A stretch of DNA of 64,000 nucleotides from Paraflavitalea sp. CAU 1676 (GCF_029223285.1 NZ_JARHUJ010000001.1:1116001-1180000); one strand, 5' to 3'; positions 9,402-19,072 are shown, counted from the stretch's first letter. Program-made: numbers and translations. Notes: a model not told the origin generated them from the letters alone.

Positions 9402-9430
9402 ACAGTGCGTGCCCAAGGGGCACGCACTGT
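9402..9430 (-). terminator. Strong hairpin after kup
   Basis: ACAGTGCGTGCCC, loop AAG, GGGCACGCACTGT: a perfect 13-bp stem 20 bases past the kup stop. It has no clear T-run on either strand, so it may act as a processing or stability hairpin rather than a classical intrinsic terminator. Confidence 0.7.
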
Positions 9431-9449
9431 CTTCGTATGAACGGGGAAT

Positions 9450-11441
9450 TTATAACAGGGTTTCTTCCGGATCGTATACCCGTTTCAGGTTGGGGTTGTT
9501 GACCGGTGCCACAATAAGCGGGAATTTCTCTACCGTTACATTGGCGGTATCGAGCCCAAAGCCTCTTTCTTCCGACAGGCTCCAATCTTTCAACGTGAAA
9601 TGGAGTTTCATGATCAGCCGCTCGAAGAAAGGCAGTTCATTATCCTGGCTCAGGTATTTTTCCATAACGATGAACTGGAAGTCGCCTACCACATTGTTCC
9701 TTTCCAGGCTTTCGTAGCGGCTGGTGATGTTTACTTCCTTGTTGGCTACCAGGTCGGCCACCACCTTACGGAACATGAGGTTGATGCGCGGCTCCATACG
9801 GAAACCAAGCCTGAACTCCACACGAATGATATCGTTGGGGATGATGTGATCGACCTTGTATTCGCAGGTATAAGGATCATCGAGGGTGTCTACGTGTACA
9901 AACCAGTAGATGTCGGCCCTTTTGGGTTTCTTGTTAAGAATGGAATAAATGATCTTATGCTCAATTTCCTTAGGGTTATTGGCACTCGTGAGGTACACCA
10001 GGTGGGTAGCGTATTTGGGTACAGTTTTGTCGTTGCTCAGTTCCTGTATCTGGGGGATATAATGCTCCAGGCGCACAAACTCCACGTAACGGTTCTTGAT
10101 GCGGCGGCTACGGAACCAGATATACATAACGGCAAACATGATACCGCCTACAACGAGGGTAATATAACCACCGTGACTGAATTTCTGCAGCAACGCCAGC
10201 AGGTAAGTAATCTCAATTGTTATATAGCCTGCCAGGTAAATGTATATCCAGGTCGACTTGATCCTTTTGGCCACCAGGTAGTTGGCGAAGAGGATGGTCG
10301 TGGTGAGCATGGTGAGGATGATGGCGAGGCCATAAGCCGCTTCCATACGGGAAGATGTTTGGAAATAAAGTACCATACCGATACAGCCCAGGAACATCAT
10401 GAAGTTGAGGCTGGGGATGAACAGCTGACCCTTTTCTTCGGATGGATACCGGATCTTGAACTTGGGCCAGAGGTTAAGGCGCATCGCCTCACTGATGAGG
10501 GTGAAGGATCCCGACACCATGGCCTGACTGGCAATGATAGCGGCTGTGGTAGCCACGACTACGCCTACCGGTACAAACCATTGCGGCATCAGATCGTAAA
10601 AGGCATTGATGCCGAGGGTCTTTTTCACTTCTGTAGTGATCTGCAGGCCCGTATGGTGTTTCAGCAGGGAGGCTCCCTGGCCGAGGTAGTTTAGGAGGAG
10701 GCAGGTCTTTACGAAGATCCAGCTTACCCGGATATTGCCTTTGCCGCAATGGCCAAGGTCGCTGTACAGGGCTTCCGCCCCTGTTGTACAGAGAAATACG
10801 GCGCCCAGCAGCCACAGGGCTTTGGGATAGGTGCTCAGGAATTCAATTCCATAATAGGGGCTAAAGGCCCGGAGGATGGTAATATCATCAAACAGGTGCC
10901 AGACGCCCAGGATGGCCAGCATGGAAAACCAGATGAGCATGATGGGGCCAAATAGTTTTCCGATAGAGGCGGTTCCAAATTGTTGCAGGAAAAAGAAGAG
11001 AGCCAGGATGGCTATAACGATGTAAATGATGTAGTGATCGATCTTTCCCTCGAGAGCGGGTATCTTTTGCAAACCTTCAACGGCCGAGGTAATGGAGATG
11101 GGGGGAGTGATGATGCCGTCGGCTAAGAGGGCTGCGCCACCGATCATTGCCGGGATGACCAGCCATTTTCGTTGTCGTCTTACCAGTGCGTACAGTGCGA
11201 AGGTGCCTCCTTCACCCCGGTTGTCGGCTTGTAATACGAGCCAGACATATTTAATCGTGGTTTGCAGTGTGATCGTCCAGATAATACAGGAGAGGGCCCC
11301 GATAATGAGGTCTTCGTTGATGACCCGGTCACTAATAATAGCGTTGAACACGTAGAGCGGGGAAGTACCGATGTCGCCGTAAATAATGCCTAATGCAACA
11401 ACAAGACCCGCTGCGGTAACTTTGTTAATCTGTTTGCTCAC
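9450..11441 (-). CDS. kup: KUP-family potassium uptake permease
   Basis: 663 residues, within the normal KUP length. Imports K+ with H+ across the inner membrane. The N-terminus shows the KUP signature GIIYGDIGTSPLYVF and the following DNRGEGGTFALYAL and DGIITPPISITSAVEGLQ motifs; about 12 hydrophobic segments follow (to about residue 450), then a cytoplasmic C-terminal domain of roughly 200 residues. Single gene with its own terminator and a 415-base divergent upstream region that holds a small leader hairpin. The assignment is secure. Confidence 0.97.
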   Translation of the reverse strand: MSKQINKVTAAGLVVALGIIYGDIGTSPLYVFNAIISDRVINEDLIIGALSCIIWTITLQTTIKYVWLVLQADNRGEGGTFALYALVRRQRKWLVIPAMIGGAALLADGIITPPISITSAVEGLQKIPALEGKIDHYIIYIVIAILALFFFLQQFGTASIGKLFGPIMLIWFSMLAILGVWHLFDDITILRAFSPYYGIEFLSTYPKALWLLGAVFLCTTGAEALYSDLGHCGKGNIRVSWIFVKTCLLLNYLGQGASLLKHHTGLQITTEVKKTLGINAFYDLMPQWFVPVGVVVATTAAIIASQAMVSGSFTLISEAMRLNLWPKFKIRYPSEEKGQLFIPSLNFMMFLGCIGMVLYFQTSSRMEAAYGLAIILTMLTTTILFANYLVAKRIKSTWIYIYLAGYITIEITYLLALLQKFSHGGYITLVVGGIMFAVMYIWFRSRRIKNRYVEFVRLEHYIPQIQELSNDKTVPKYATHLVYLTSANNPKEIEHKIIYSILNKKPKRADIYWFVHVDTLDDPYTCEYKVDHIIPNDIIRVEFRLGFRMEPRINLMFRKVVADLVANKEVNITSRYESLERNNVVGDFQFIVMEKYLSQDNELPFFERLIMKLHFTLKDWSLSEERGFGLDTANVTVEKFPLIVAPVNNPNLKRVYDPEETLL

Positions 11442-11856
11442 TGTAGTGTAGCTTATCCCGTTTCAAAGGGTTTAACAATATCATCAATTACAATGCCGGG
11501 TTACTGGAACCCGGCAGGACAAAGGTATACGTAAAAAAACTAATTGAGTGCAAGATTTATTGTGTGGCCTTGTGTAATTCGTTGAAGCTGCACATCTTTT
11601 GTCAGTGGCAACCGAATGGCTACCGGGTGGCCCGGGAGAGGCTGCCGGCAGGCTGACAGCTTTTTAGGCACAACTTTCGTCTACATATATACTGGTGCAG
11701 GTGGTTGACCGGACAGGGTGATGATGGCGGAAGGCTTTCATCTACTAACAGTTATTACGAAATTCAAATATTTAAAATTGTATGGAAAGTTTGGGTGGGC
11801 GTACTACAATCCTTAATTTGGCATGCAAGAATGTGTTAATGCATTGTAACTCTACG
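11442..11856. other. Divergent intergenic region between kup and an exported-protein gene
   Basis: 415 bases without a supportable gene. It must hold the kup promoter (minus) and probably the promoter of the gene at 11857 (plus). The only clear structure is the hairpin at 11494-11516; a second GC-rich palindrome (CCGGG-TGG-CCCGG) lies near 11624. I see no riboswitch consensus. Confidence 0.6.
11494..11516 (-). promoter_or_regulatory. Hairpin in the kup 5' leader
   Basis: TGCCGGGTT, loop ACTGG, AACCCGGCA: a perfect 9-bp stem about 55 bases upstream of the kup ATG. It could be an operator palindrome or an RNA leader hairpin. It does not match the c-di-AMP (ydaO) riboswitch that precedes kup genes in some Firmicutes. 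Confidence 0.4.
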
Positions 11857-13389
11857 ATGAAAAATCCATTAATTGGCAGATTGCTGGCCGTTGTCCTGAT
11901 CGCGTGCCTTCCGCTGCTCTCTTCAGCTCAAAGAATATTCTACTCCGAATCGGAACGCGACGATAGCCGCCGCACCAATTTTGAGATCATTGGCAAAGTG
12001 GGCGCCAACATACTGGTATTTAAGAACAACCGGTCCGACAATGCCATCAGCGTATACGACAACGAGATGAAGCTGGTAGAAAGGGTGAAGCTGGACTATA
12101 TGGACGACCGGTGGATCAATGTCGACTTTGTTCCTTACCCCGATCACGTGTGGATGATCTATCAGTTCCAACGCCGCGGGGTGGTGTATTGCATGGGTGT
12201 TAAGCTGAACTCGCAGGCGAAGATGCTGACCGATCCGGTCGAGCTGGATACTACCCGTATTGGCTGGGCAGCCAGCAACAAGATCTATACGACGGTTTAC
12301 AGCGACGATAAGAGCAAGATCCTCGTGTTCAAGATCAATAGCCGCAACCCCAACAACTTCCTGTTTACCACCCTGTTGTTCAACAACGATATGCAGTTGC
12401 AGCAAAAGCACCGCATGCAGCTGGCCATGGAGGAGCGGAACGACTATTTCACCGACTTCCTGGTCGATAACGAGGGTGATATGGTCTTTGGCAAGTACAT
12501 CCGGAAGAACGGGAGCGATTTCGTCTCGGACGTAAAGTTGATCCGCAAGAAAGCACAGGAAGAAAAGTTCGATATCACCGATCTTAAAACAGGCGAAAGG
12601 GTATTGGATGAGGTGAAGATCAAAATAGATAACACAAACCGGCGTTATATATTTACGGCATTGTATTATAAGCAGAAGCGTGGTAATGTGGAAGGATTGT
12701 ACACGGTCCTTTGGGATAAGGCCTCCAATGATCTCCTCCGGGAATCGGCTTTTGCCTTTTCGGACGAATTGCGCCGGCTGGCCAAGGGGCCCGATGCCAA
12801 CGTGAAACTGGCCTTTAACGACTATTTCATCAAGAATATGATCGTTAAGAGAGACGGCGGGTACATTATGGTGGCCGAGTCGATGTACACCACTTCGCGG
12901 GGAGGAACCTTTAATCGCTGGGATTATTACTCCTGGAATAACCCCTGGGCTTCGCCGATGGATTATTATTATTCGCCGTATTATAATTCCTGGGGCTCGC
13001 CGTGGAACCGCTGGGGCAACTCGCAGGCTACCCGCTACCATGCAGAAAACATCATGATACTGTCTTTCGACAAGGAAGGTAAACTCGAGTGGAACAATGT
13101 GATACCGAAGAGCCAGTTTGATGATGAAAGCGAAGGACTGGTATCGCACCAGGTGATGAATACAGGAGGCGAATTACATTTCCTGTTCAATTTGTATGAG
13201 CGCCGCACGCTGTTGCTGAACGACCAAAGCATCGGACCCGAAGGGCAGATCACCCGCCGGCCTACGCTGAAGGGCCTCGACAGGGCGGTCGAATTCATGC
13301 CGCGTTATGGCAAGCAGATCAGCGGACGTTCCATCATCATTCCCTGCCAGTACCGGAATTACCTGACTTTTGCCAAAGTAGATTTCTAA
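11857..13389 (+). CDS. Large exported protein of unknown function
   Basis: 510 residues from the chosen ATG at 11857. An earlier in-frame start at 11782 exists, but the 11857 start gives a textbook signal peptide (MKNPLIGRLLAVVLIACLPL ending LLSSAQ). The mature part is rich in beta-strand patterns with repeated Asp/Asn turns (VYDNEMKLVERVKLDYMDDRW, LFNNDMQLQQK), suggestive of a beta-propeller-like periplasmic or surface protein. Around residues 340-375 there is a striking aromatic stretch (WDYYSWNNPWASP, then YYYSPYYNSWGSPWNRWG). The next gene, a membrane protein, starts 18 bases later. I do not recognise a characterised family. Confidence 0.8.
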   Translation: MKNPLIGRLLAVVLIACLPLLSSAQRIFYSESERDDSRRTNFEIIGKVGANILVFKNNRSDNAISVYDNEMKLVERVKLDYMDDRWINVDFVPYPDHVWMIYQFQRRGVVYCMGVKLNSQAKMLTDPVELDTTRIGWAASNKIYTTVYSDDKSKILVFKINSRNPNNFLFTTLLFNNDMQLQQKHRMQLAMEERNDYFTDFLVDNEGDMVFGKYIRKNGSDFVSDVKLIRKKAQEEKFDITDLKTGERVLDEVKIKIDNTNRRYIFTALYYKQKRGNVEGLYTVLWDKASNDLLRESAFAFSDELRRLAKGPDANVKLAFNDYFIKNMIVKRDGGYIMVAESMYTTSRGGTFNRWDYYSWNNPWASPMDYYYSPYYNSWGSPWNRWGNSQATRYHAENIMILSFDKEGKLEWNNVIPKSQFDDESEGLVSHQVMNTGGELHFLFNLYERRTLLLNDQSIGPEGQITRRPTLKGLDRAVEFMPRYGKQISGRSIIIPCQYRNYLTFAKVDF

Positions 13390-13407
13390 CCCTTCTATCC
13401 ATATCTT

Positions 13408-14391
13408 GTGACTGGCCTTTTTAAACAGAAGAACTCCGGCAACATATTGGTGTTGCTGATATACGGACTGGTATTGAAATTCGGGATGTTGCTGCATCCC
13501 CTGCCTCCATTGCAGCAACCGGATGACCACTTCCTCTACATATGGTTGCTGGATTTCCTAGCTCCGTTGCATATGCCGCCGATCATCTATACACTGATCG
13601 CTTTTATCCTGTTGTATAGTCAGGCCATCATGTTCAACAAGATCTGCAATGAGCAGAAGATGTTGGCGCGGCCCAATTACCTGCCGGGCATGGCCTATAT
13701 GCTCATCACCACCTTATTTATCGAGTGGAATCACTTTTCGGCGCCTTTGCTGATCAACTCCCTGCTGATCTGGATCTATTACCGGGTGAGCATTCTGTAT
13801 AATTCCAACAAGCCGGGAGCAGCCATCTTCAATGTGGGCCTGATAATGGGTTTGGTGACCCTGATGTACCAGCCGGCCATCGTGTTCTCCATCTTCCTGC
13901 TGATGTCGTTGTTCATTATGCGTCCTTTGCGGGTGCGGGAATGGCTTATCGGATTGCTCGGAATTACCACGCCTTACTATTTTATGGGCATCGTACTGTA
14001 CCTCACCAACCAATGGAGCTGGAAAAAGATCATGCCGAATATCTCTTTCAACCTGCCGGTGATGCCCACTTCCATTACGGTGATCGTGAGCATTGCCTTA
14101 TTGATATTCCCATTTATAATAGGTGGATTCTTTGTGCAGAATAACCTTACGAAGATGCTCATCAACGTGCGGAAGAGCTGGAGCCTGCTGCTGGTGTTCC
14201 TGATCGTGTCAATGCTGATCATCGTGGCCAATGGGGGCAATAACTATGTGAACTGGCTCTTGTGTGCGGTACCGCTCACGGCATTCCATGCATCGGCTTA
14301 TTTTTATCCCACCAGTAAATGGTTTCCGCAGGCACTGCACTGGATTATATTCGGATGGGCGATGTACATTGGTTATTGGACACAAGCTTAG
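13408..14391 (+). CDS. Polytopic membrane protein, DUF6427-like
   Basis: 327 residues with about nine hydrophobic segments (for example ILVLLIYGLVLKFGMLL, IIYTLIAFILLYSQAIMF, FNVGLIMGLVTLMYQPAIVF, WLIGLLGITTPYYFMGIVLY). It resembles the Bacteroidota family labelled DUF6427 (label from memory, not searched). The start is a GTG at 13408; no ATG lies near the N-terminus until well into the first membrane segment. It follows the exported-protein gene by 18 bases, so the two probably form one unit upstream of purQ. Role unknown. Confidence 0.8.
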   Translation: MTGLFKQKNSGNILVLLIYGLVLKFGMLLHPLPPLQQPDDHFLYIWLLDFLAPLHMPPIIYTLIAFILLYSQAIMFNKICNEQKMLARPNYLPGMAYMLITTLFIEWNHFSAPLLINSLLIWIYYRVSILYNSNKPGAAIFNVGLIMGLVTLMYQPAIVFSIFLLMSLFIMRPLRVREWLIGLLGITTPYYFMGIVLYLTNQWSWKKIMPNISFNLPVMPTSITVIVSIALLIFPFIIGGFFVQNNLTKMLINVRKSWSLLLVFLIVSMLIIVANGGNNYVNWLLCAVPLTAFHASAYFYPTSKWFPQALHWIIFGWAMYIGYWTQA

Positions 14392-14416
14392 GGTAGGGAG
14401 GAACCCGAATCTTTCT

Positions 14417-14424
14417 TATCTTTG
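14417..14424 (+). promoter_or_regulatory. Candidate -7 promoter element of purQ
   Basis: TATCTTTG matches the Bacteroidota -7 consensus TAnnTTTG and lies 25 bases before the purQ ATG. A clear -33 TTG was not seen. Confidence 0.5.
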
Positions 14425-14448
14425 CGATTCCTCAAATTAATACCAGTA

Positions 14449-15159
14449 ATGAAGTTTGGAGTTGTAGTTTTCCCCGGCTCGAATTGTGATCGTGATATGC
14501 AGGACGCGCTGCAAAATGATCTGAATCAGGAAGTTATCATGCTTTGGCACAAGGAAAAGGACCTCACCATGTTCACGACAGACGATTGTATCGTACTGCC
14601 TGGTGGATTTTCGTACGGTGATTACCTCCGTTGTGGCGCCATTGCCCGTTTCAGCCCGATGATGCAAAGTGTGATCGATTTCGCCAACAAGGGCGGAAAG
14701 GTGCTCGGGGTGTGCAATGGTTTCCAGGTGCTTTGCGAAGCGCATTTGCTGCCCGGGGTATTATTAAGGAATGCTAATCAGCAATTTATCAGCAAGAACA
14801 TATATATCAAAGGTGTAGGATCTCCCGATCAGGCGCTCAAGATCCCCATTGCTCACGGGGAAGGCCGCTACTACGCCGACGCTAACGTATTGGATGAACT
14901 GGAAGCCAACAACCAGGTGATCTATCGCTATTGCGATGAAACCGGTGCGGTTATTCCTTCGGCCAATCCGAATGGCGCTACCAGAAATATTGCCGGTATC
15001 CGTAATGCGAACGGGAATGTTTTTGGCATGATGCCGCACCCCGAAAGGGCTACCAGCGATGCGCTGGGTAATGTGGACGGTCGTATCATACTGAATTCAT
15101 TGTTAATGAATGCTAAGACTGGTGCTGCACGTTCTGCAGCTGCCGTAGCCAACGCATAG
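14449..15159 (+). CDS. purQ: Phosphoribosylformylglycinamidine synthase, glutaminase subunit
   Basis: 236 residues from ATG 14449 (a longer frame to 14422 is not supported by the family start MKFGVVVFPGSNCDRD). PurQ supplies ammonia from glutamine to PurL/PurS in step 4 of purine synthesis. Class I glutamine amidotransferase motifs are intact: GGFSYGDYLRCGAIARF, the nucleophile elbow GVCNGFQVL (Cys), and the catalytic His/Glu in MMPHPERAT near the C-terminus. The presence of a separate PurQ implies PurS and small PurL elsewhere. It is expressed from its own promoter element, and no other pur gene is next to it. Confidence 0.96.
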   Translation: MKFGVVVFPGSNCDRDMQDALQNDLNQEVIMLWHKEKDLTMFTTDDCIVLPGGFSYGDYLRCGAIARFSPMMQSVIDFANKGGKVLGVCNGFQVLCEAHLLPGVLLRNANQQFISKNIYIKGVGSPDQALKIPIAHGEGRYYADANVLDELEANNQVIYRYCDETGAVIPSANPNGATRNIAGIRNANGNVFGMMPHPERATSDALGNVDGRIILNSLLMNAKTGAARSAAAVANA

Positions 15160-15271
15160 GGCTAAAAAGTTCAGGGTTTCATTCATAAAGGGGGAGGGGT
15201 ATTTTAAATAAAATTTAAGATATCCTTTAGTACATTGCCACTTATTTTCTGTTTTAATAGAAACGCTCATT

Positions 15272-15724
15272 ATGAAGAAATACTTGTTACTTGCTCTGGC
15301 TGTTATTGGTTTTGCGGGTGCTTACGCTCAGGAGAAACCTGTTAACTGGAATTTTACTGCCAAAAAGATCGCAGACAAGACTTACGAAGTTCATTTTACT
15401 GCGAACATTACCGGCAACTGGCATATCTATTCCCAAACGGTGGGTGTAGACGGACCAGTGCCTACTACTTTTACTTACACCAAGAATCCTTTGTTGACGG
15501 TGGAAGGCAAACCCAAAGAAGAAGGCAAGCTCATTAAGAAGAAAGAAGAAGCCTGGGATGGCGTAGTGAATTACTTCGAGAAGACGGTGAACTTCGTTCA
15601 GATCGTTAAAGTAAAAGGTGCTGCCAAAACCAACCTCGCCGGCAAAGTAGAGTACATGGTATGTAATGATGAGAAATGTTTACCTCCCGTTGAAGTTCCT
15701 TTTAATGTGAACATCGGCGGATAA
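15272..15724 (+). CDS. Stand-alone DsbD N-terminal (disulfide-reductase) domain protein, copy 1
   Basis: 150 residues: signal peptide (MKKYLLLALAVIGFAGAYAQ) plus a single domain matching the N-terminal domain of DsbD (nDsbD, immunoglobulin-like). The redox pair is intact in VEYMVCNDEKCLPP, at Cys131 and Cys136. In classical DsbD this pair takes electrons from the thioredoxin-like C-domain and passes them to periplasmic partners such as DsbC. It lies 32 bases before a second copy and is followed by full-length dsbD, whose own N-domain lacks the cysteines. It is therefore likely a diffusible electron carrier for that DsbD (inference). Confidence 0.88.
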   Translation: MKKYLLLALAVIGFAGAYAQEKPVNWNFTAKKIADKTYEVHFTANITGNWHIYSQTVGVDGPVPTTFTYTKNPLLTVEGKPKEEGKLIKKKEEAWDGVVNYFEKTVNFVQIVKVKGAAKTNLAGKVEYMVCNDEKCLPPVEVPFNVNIGG

Positions 15725-15756
15725 ACGTTTTCCCCCAACCCCCTCAAACTTCCGCT

Positions 15757-16209
15757 ATGCGATCTTATTTTTTACTCTTGTTGGTTACAATAGGCTTCTC
15801 TACGTTACAGGCACAGGACAAAGCTGTGAACTGGACGGCCAACGCCAGGAAGATCGATAACAAGACTTACGAAGTACGCATCGTGGCCGAGATCGGTAAC
15901 AACTGGCACCTGTATTCACAAAATGCAGGCCCCGATATGCCGGCGCCCACAGTGATCAGTTTCAACCGGAATCCATTGGTGCTGGTAAACGGCAAGCCCA
16001 AAGAAGTGGGCAAGCTGATCACCAAAAAAGAAGCAGCCCTGGATGCTGTTGTAAACTATTACGAGCAGCGTGTGGAGTTTGTGCAGGTGGTAAAGCTGAA
16101 GGGTAAGGTAAAGACGAACTTTACCGGCAAAGTAGAATATACCGTATGTAACAATACAAGGTGTTTGCCTCCTGCGGATTATGATTTCACGGTGAACATC
16201 GGAGGCTAA
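15757..16209 (+). CDS. Stand-alone DsbD N-terminal domain protein, copy 2
   Basis: 150 residues, collinear with copy 1 without gaps: signal peptide MRSYFLLLLVTIGFSTLQAQ and a nDsbD domain with the redox pair Cys131/Cys136 in VEYTVCNNTRCLPP. Shared stretches (VNW, KTYEVR/H, PKEEGKL/PKEVGKL, VVNYYE) show a tandem duplication. Residues around the pair differ (NDEK against NNTR), which could tune redox potential or partner choice. It is 88 bases before dsbD, with a terminator-like hairpin in between that may set the ratio of carrier to membrane protein. Confidence 0.88.
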   Translation: MRSYFLLLLVTIGFSTLQAQDKAVNWTANARKIDNKTYEVRIVAEIGNNWHLYSQNAGPDMPAPTVISFNRNPLVLVNGKPKEVGKLITKKEAALDAVVNYYEQRVEFVQVVKLKGKVKTNFTGKVEYTVCNNTRCLPPADYDFTVNIGG

Positions 16210-16244
16210 GCATTTTGAACGACCAACTAAAAATAATTGATCAA

Positions 16245-16283
16245 AGCAAACGGGTTCCTGCCTAGGGGGCTCGTTTGTTTTTA
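16245..16283 (+). terminator. Terminator-like hairpin between the nDsbD genes and dsbD
   Basis: CAAACGGG-TTCC ... GGGG-CTCGTTTG followed by TTTTT. It lies 36 bases past the stop of nDsbD copy 2 and ends about 15 bases before the dsbD ATG, so it may be a partial terminator giving less dsbD than carrier mRNA. Confidence 0.6.
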
Positions 16284-16297
16284 GACAGAGACAGATC

Positions 16298-18298
16298 ATG
16301 ATAAAGAAAATTTACTTCATCGTACTTTTTTTACTCAGTACCCTTTTCACCATTCAGGCCCAGGACTCGACTGCCCCCAAGGTTCAGTGGCAATTCAATG
16401 CCGCTAAAAAGGCCGATCAGGAATACATCCTGACTTATAAAGCCAACATAGAACCTGGCTGGCGCCTCTTTTCTACCACCGCCAAAGACGACGAGTTGAA
16501 TACGCGCATCGGGTTCGACAGTGCCACGACAGCTAACCTTACAGTAGAATCGACCATCGAGAACGGCCAGCTTAAACAGCAGAAAGAGCCGGTGTTGGAT
16601 AACGCAGAGATCAAATTCTTCGAAAACCAGGTTGAGATCACTGTAACGGTGAAAGCAAAAGAAGGACTGGGCAAGATCAGAGGGGCTGTTACTTATATGT
16701 TCATGAAAGGGGATGAAATACCGAGTCCGGTGGAGGCGCCTTTCCTGTTTGCGATCGATGACAAGGGAGCGATCAGTGCAAAGGCTGGTGGCTTGCAGGA
16801 GTCGGCTGAAGCTGCGCAGGCGCTGAAGAGGACTTCCATCGACATGAACAAACCGGTGAAAGATTGCGGAGGAACGGGTATCGAAGATGACCGCTCCAAG
16901 AGCCTGATGGGAATATTCATCCTTGGCTTTTTGGGTGGTTTGATCGGTTTGTTGACACCTTGCGTGTTCCCTATGATCCCGCTTACAGTTTCATTTTTCA
17001 CCAAACAATCGCCTACTCGCAAAAAGGGTATTTTCAATGCGGTCATGTATGGCTTCTTTATCTTGTTGATCTATGTTATACTGAGCATACCTTTTCATTT
17101 CCTCGATTCCAGCAATCCGGAAATACTGAATACCATATCTACCAACGTGTGGCTGAACATAGCCTTCTTCGTGATCTTCGTGGTATTTGCGCTTTCCTTC
17201 TTCGGATTGTTCGAGATCACCATGCCAGGTGGACTGGCCAATAAAACCGATTCAAAAGCCGGCTCTGGTGGGTTGGGTGGCATCTTCTTCATGGCACTTA
17301 CCCTGGCGCTGGTATCATTCTCCTGTACCGGACCTATCCTGGGTTCGTTGCTGGCGGGTTCTTTATCGACTGATGGAGGCGCCATGCAATTGTCGATGGG
17401 TATGGCCGGGTTCGGCCTGGCACTCGCATTGCCTTTCACCATATTTGCATTATTCCCCAGCTTGCTGCAGTCGTTACCCCGTTCGGGCGGATGGTTGACA
17501 TCGGTAAAGATCGTATTGGGCTTCCTGGAACTGGCACTGGCCGTTAAGTTCCTGTCGAATGCCGACCTGGTGCAACATTGGGGCATTTTGAAACGTGAAG
17601 TATTCTTTGGTATCTGGATCATTATCGGGATTCTGCTTACCCTTTATCTGTTTGGTATCTTACGATTCAAACACGAGGGTAAACCCAAACTCACGAAGAT
17701 CCGTCTTACGTTAGCTATAATCTTCCTGGCCTTCACTCTATACCTGGTGCCTGGCCTTACCAATTCAAAATATGCCAACAGGGCCCTGATCAGTGGTTTT
17801 CCACCGCCGCTTACTTATAGCATCTACGGTAAAGATGCCTTCAAAGGCGTAGAGGCACAGGTGATGAATGATTATGAAAAAGGATTGAAACTGGCAAAGG
17901 AACTCAATAAGCCCATCTTGCTGGACTTTACTGGCTGGGCTTGCGTAAACTGCCGTAAGATGGAAGAGAACGTGTGGCCGGTGCCGGAGATCAAAGAGAT
18001 CATTGAGAAGGAATATGTGTTGGTATCGCTCTATGTCGATGACCGCAAGAAGTTATCGCCCGATGACCAATTTGTATATACCCTTCCCGATGGATCGAAG
18101 AAAGACATTAAGACGATTGGGGATGTATATGCAACCCTGCAAAGCCTGAACTTCACGAGCGTTTCGCAGCCGTTGTATGTAGCGATCACGCCCGATGAAA
18201 AGTTATTGACCCGCCCGGTTGGTTATACGCCGAATGAGAAGGAATATAAGGAGTGGCTGGAATGTGGATTGGAGGCGTTCAAGCAAGTGCAGAAGTAG
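16298..18298 (+). CDS. dsbD: Thiol:disulfide interchange protein DsbD with degenerate N-domain
   Basis: 666 residues. Signal peptide (1-22), nDsbD-like domain (about 25-155), eight-helix CcdA-type membrane domain (about 200-490) and a periplasmic thioredoxin domain (about 505-666). It carries electrons from cytoplasmic thioredoxin to the periplasm. The membrane cysteines are intact (Cys222 in [12 protein letters not shown] and Cys343 in FSCTGPI), as is the C-terminal pair in [10 protein letters not shown] (Cys549/Cys552). The N-domain, however, reads [16 protein letters not shown] where the two upstream proteins read VEYMVCNDEKCLPPVE: Met136 and Ile141 replace the redox cysteines. The N-domain therefore cannot perform disulfide exchange. 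The flanking stand-alone domains presumably supply this step. Confidence 0.95.
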   Translation: MIKKIYFIVLFLLSTLFTIQAQDSTAPKVQWQFNAAKKADQEYILTYKANIEPGWRLFSTTAKDDELNTRIGFDSATTANLTVESTIENGQLKQQKEPVLDNAEIKFFENQVEITVTVKAKEGLGKIRGAVTYMFMKGDEIPSPVEAPFLFAIDDKGAISAKAGGLQESAEAAQALKRTSIDMNKPVKDCGGTGIEDDRSKSLMGIFILGFLGGLIGLLTPCVFPMIPLTVSFFTKQSPTRKKGIFNAVMYGFFILLIYVILSIPFHFLDSSNPEILNTISTNVWLNIAFFVIFVVFALSFFGLFEITMPGGLANKTDSKAGSGGLGGIFFMALTLALVSFSCTGPILGSLLAGSLSTDGGAMQLSMGMAGFGLALALPFTIFALFPSLLQSLPRSGGWLTSVKIVLGFLELALAVKFLSNADLVQHWGILKREVFFGIWIIIGILLTLYLFGILRFKHEGKPKLTKIRLTLAIIFLAFTLYLVPGLTNSKYANRALISGFPPPLTYSIYGKDAFKGVEAQVMNDYEKGLKLAKELNKPILLDFTGWACVNCRKMEENVWPVPEIKEIIEKEYVLVSLYVDDRKKLSPDDQFVYTLPDGSKKDIKTIGDVYATLQSLNFTSVSQPLYVAITPDEKLLTRPVGYTPNEKEYKEWLECGLEAFKQVQK

Positions 18299-18320
18299 AA
18301 GATCAACATTAATCGCATAT

Positions 18321-18350
18321 ACAAAGGGCTCCCCGTGAGCCCTTTTGTTT
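18321..18350. terminator. Bidirectional terminator between dsbD and the Uma2 gene
   Basis: AAAGGGCTC, loop CCCGT, GAGCCCTTT followed by TGTTTT. It sits between convergent genes; its right end touches the Uma2 stop. Confidence 0.85.
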
Positions 18351-18949
18351 TATGAGCGTAAAGAAGTGTCTTCGTAAATTTCGACCAGCGGGATTTGAAG
18401 TGAAATGCCCTTCAAATGCAACCGTTCCTCCAGGGTTCGGTATTCCTGCAGTTCCCAGTGATTGTCGGCGTTGACTGCAAAGTCTTCAATATGGACCGAT
18501 TCAGAGTCGACCAGTATGTATTCCCGCAGCGATAGTATGTCGCGGTATAATTTAAACTTATTGCCCCTGTCATAGTTTTTGGTGGAAGGGGACAGCACCT
18601 CGATAATCACTGTAGGATTCAGCACGTTGAAATCATCGTTGTTCAGGGTTTGCGGAGTTCCACAAACAATAGATATATCGGGGTACGTAAATAATGTATT
18701 CGCGGGAATGTGAATACGCATATCGCTGCCGAACGGCCTGCAGGATTTGCCCTTGAGGCCAATGCCAAGACTGGTTTGCAGGTTAGAAGTTATGATATTA
18801 TGCGGCAGGGCAACTCCCGCCATCGCAAATAACTCCCCCTGATAATATTCGCGTTTGATATCAGAGCGCGCTTCCGATTCGAGGTATTCTTCGATGGTAT
18901 ATAGTCTTTTGCTGTAGCTCACAGCTGGTTCTTTTACTTCGTTTTCCAT
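18350..18949 (-). CDS. Uma2-family (DUF820) putative restriction-like endonuclease
   Basis: 199 residues. Uma2 proteins have a PD-(D/E)XK nuclease core and are abundant in Cyanobacteria and some Bacteroidota; their physiological role is unsettled. Family marks here: [29 protein letters not shown] at the N-terminus, the acidic YPDISIVCG (Asp of the PD motif), [18 protein letters not shown] (Glu plus the usual SPST/DR segment) and [14 protein letters not shown]. All expected active-site residues appear present. It is a single gene between two terminators, with no methylase partner, so it is not a recognisable restriction-modification system. Confidence 0.88.
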   Translation of the reverse strand: MENEVKEPAVSYSKRLYTIEEYLESEARSDIKREYYQGELFAMAGVALPHNIITSNLQTSLGIGLKGKSCRPFGSDMRIHIPANTLFTYPDISIVCGTPQTLNNDDFNVLNPTVIIEVLSPSTKNYDRGNKFKLYRDILSLREYILVDSESVHIEDFAVNADNHWELQEYRTLEERLHLKGISLQIPLVEIYEDTSLRS

Positions 18950-19072
18950 ACCTAAGGTACGGAATAACTCCTGAGCCGGTTTTAGAGAGAGCGGACAAAT
19001 TTGACCGGTCGCAGAAAGGGCGCTAACCCCTCTTTACCTATACAGCTATTTGAAAATGCTGGTTGTCTCCAA

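Noticed and set aside
9600-10694. 364-codon plus-strand frame opposite kup
   Set aside because: Antisense shadow of kup; His/Glu-rich composition is typical of reversed coding DNA.
11923-13149. 408-codon minus-strand frame opposite the exported-protein gene
   Set aside because: Antisense shadow of 11857-13389, which has a signal peptide and better composition.
18350-18949. Restriction-modification system
   Set aside because: The Uma2 protein has a nuclease-like fold but no methyltransferase or specificity gene is nearby.
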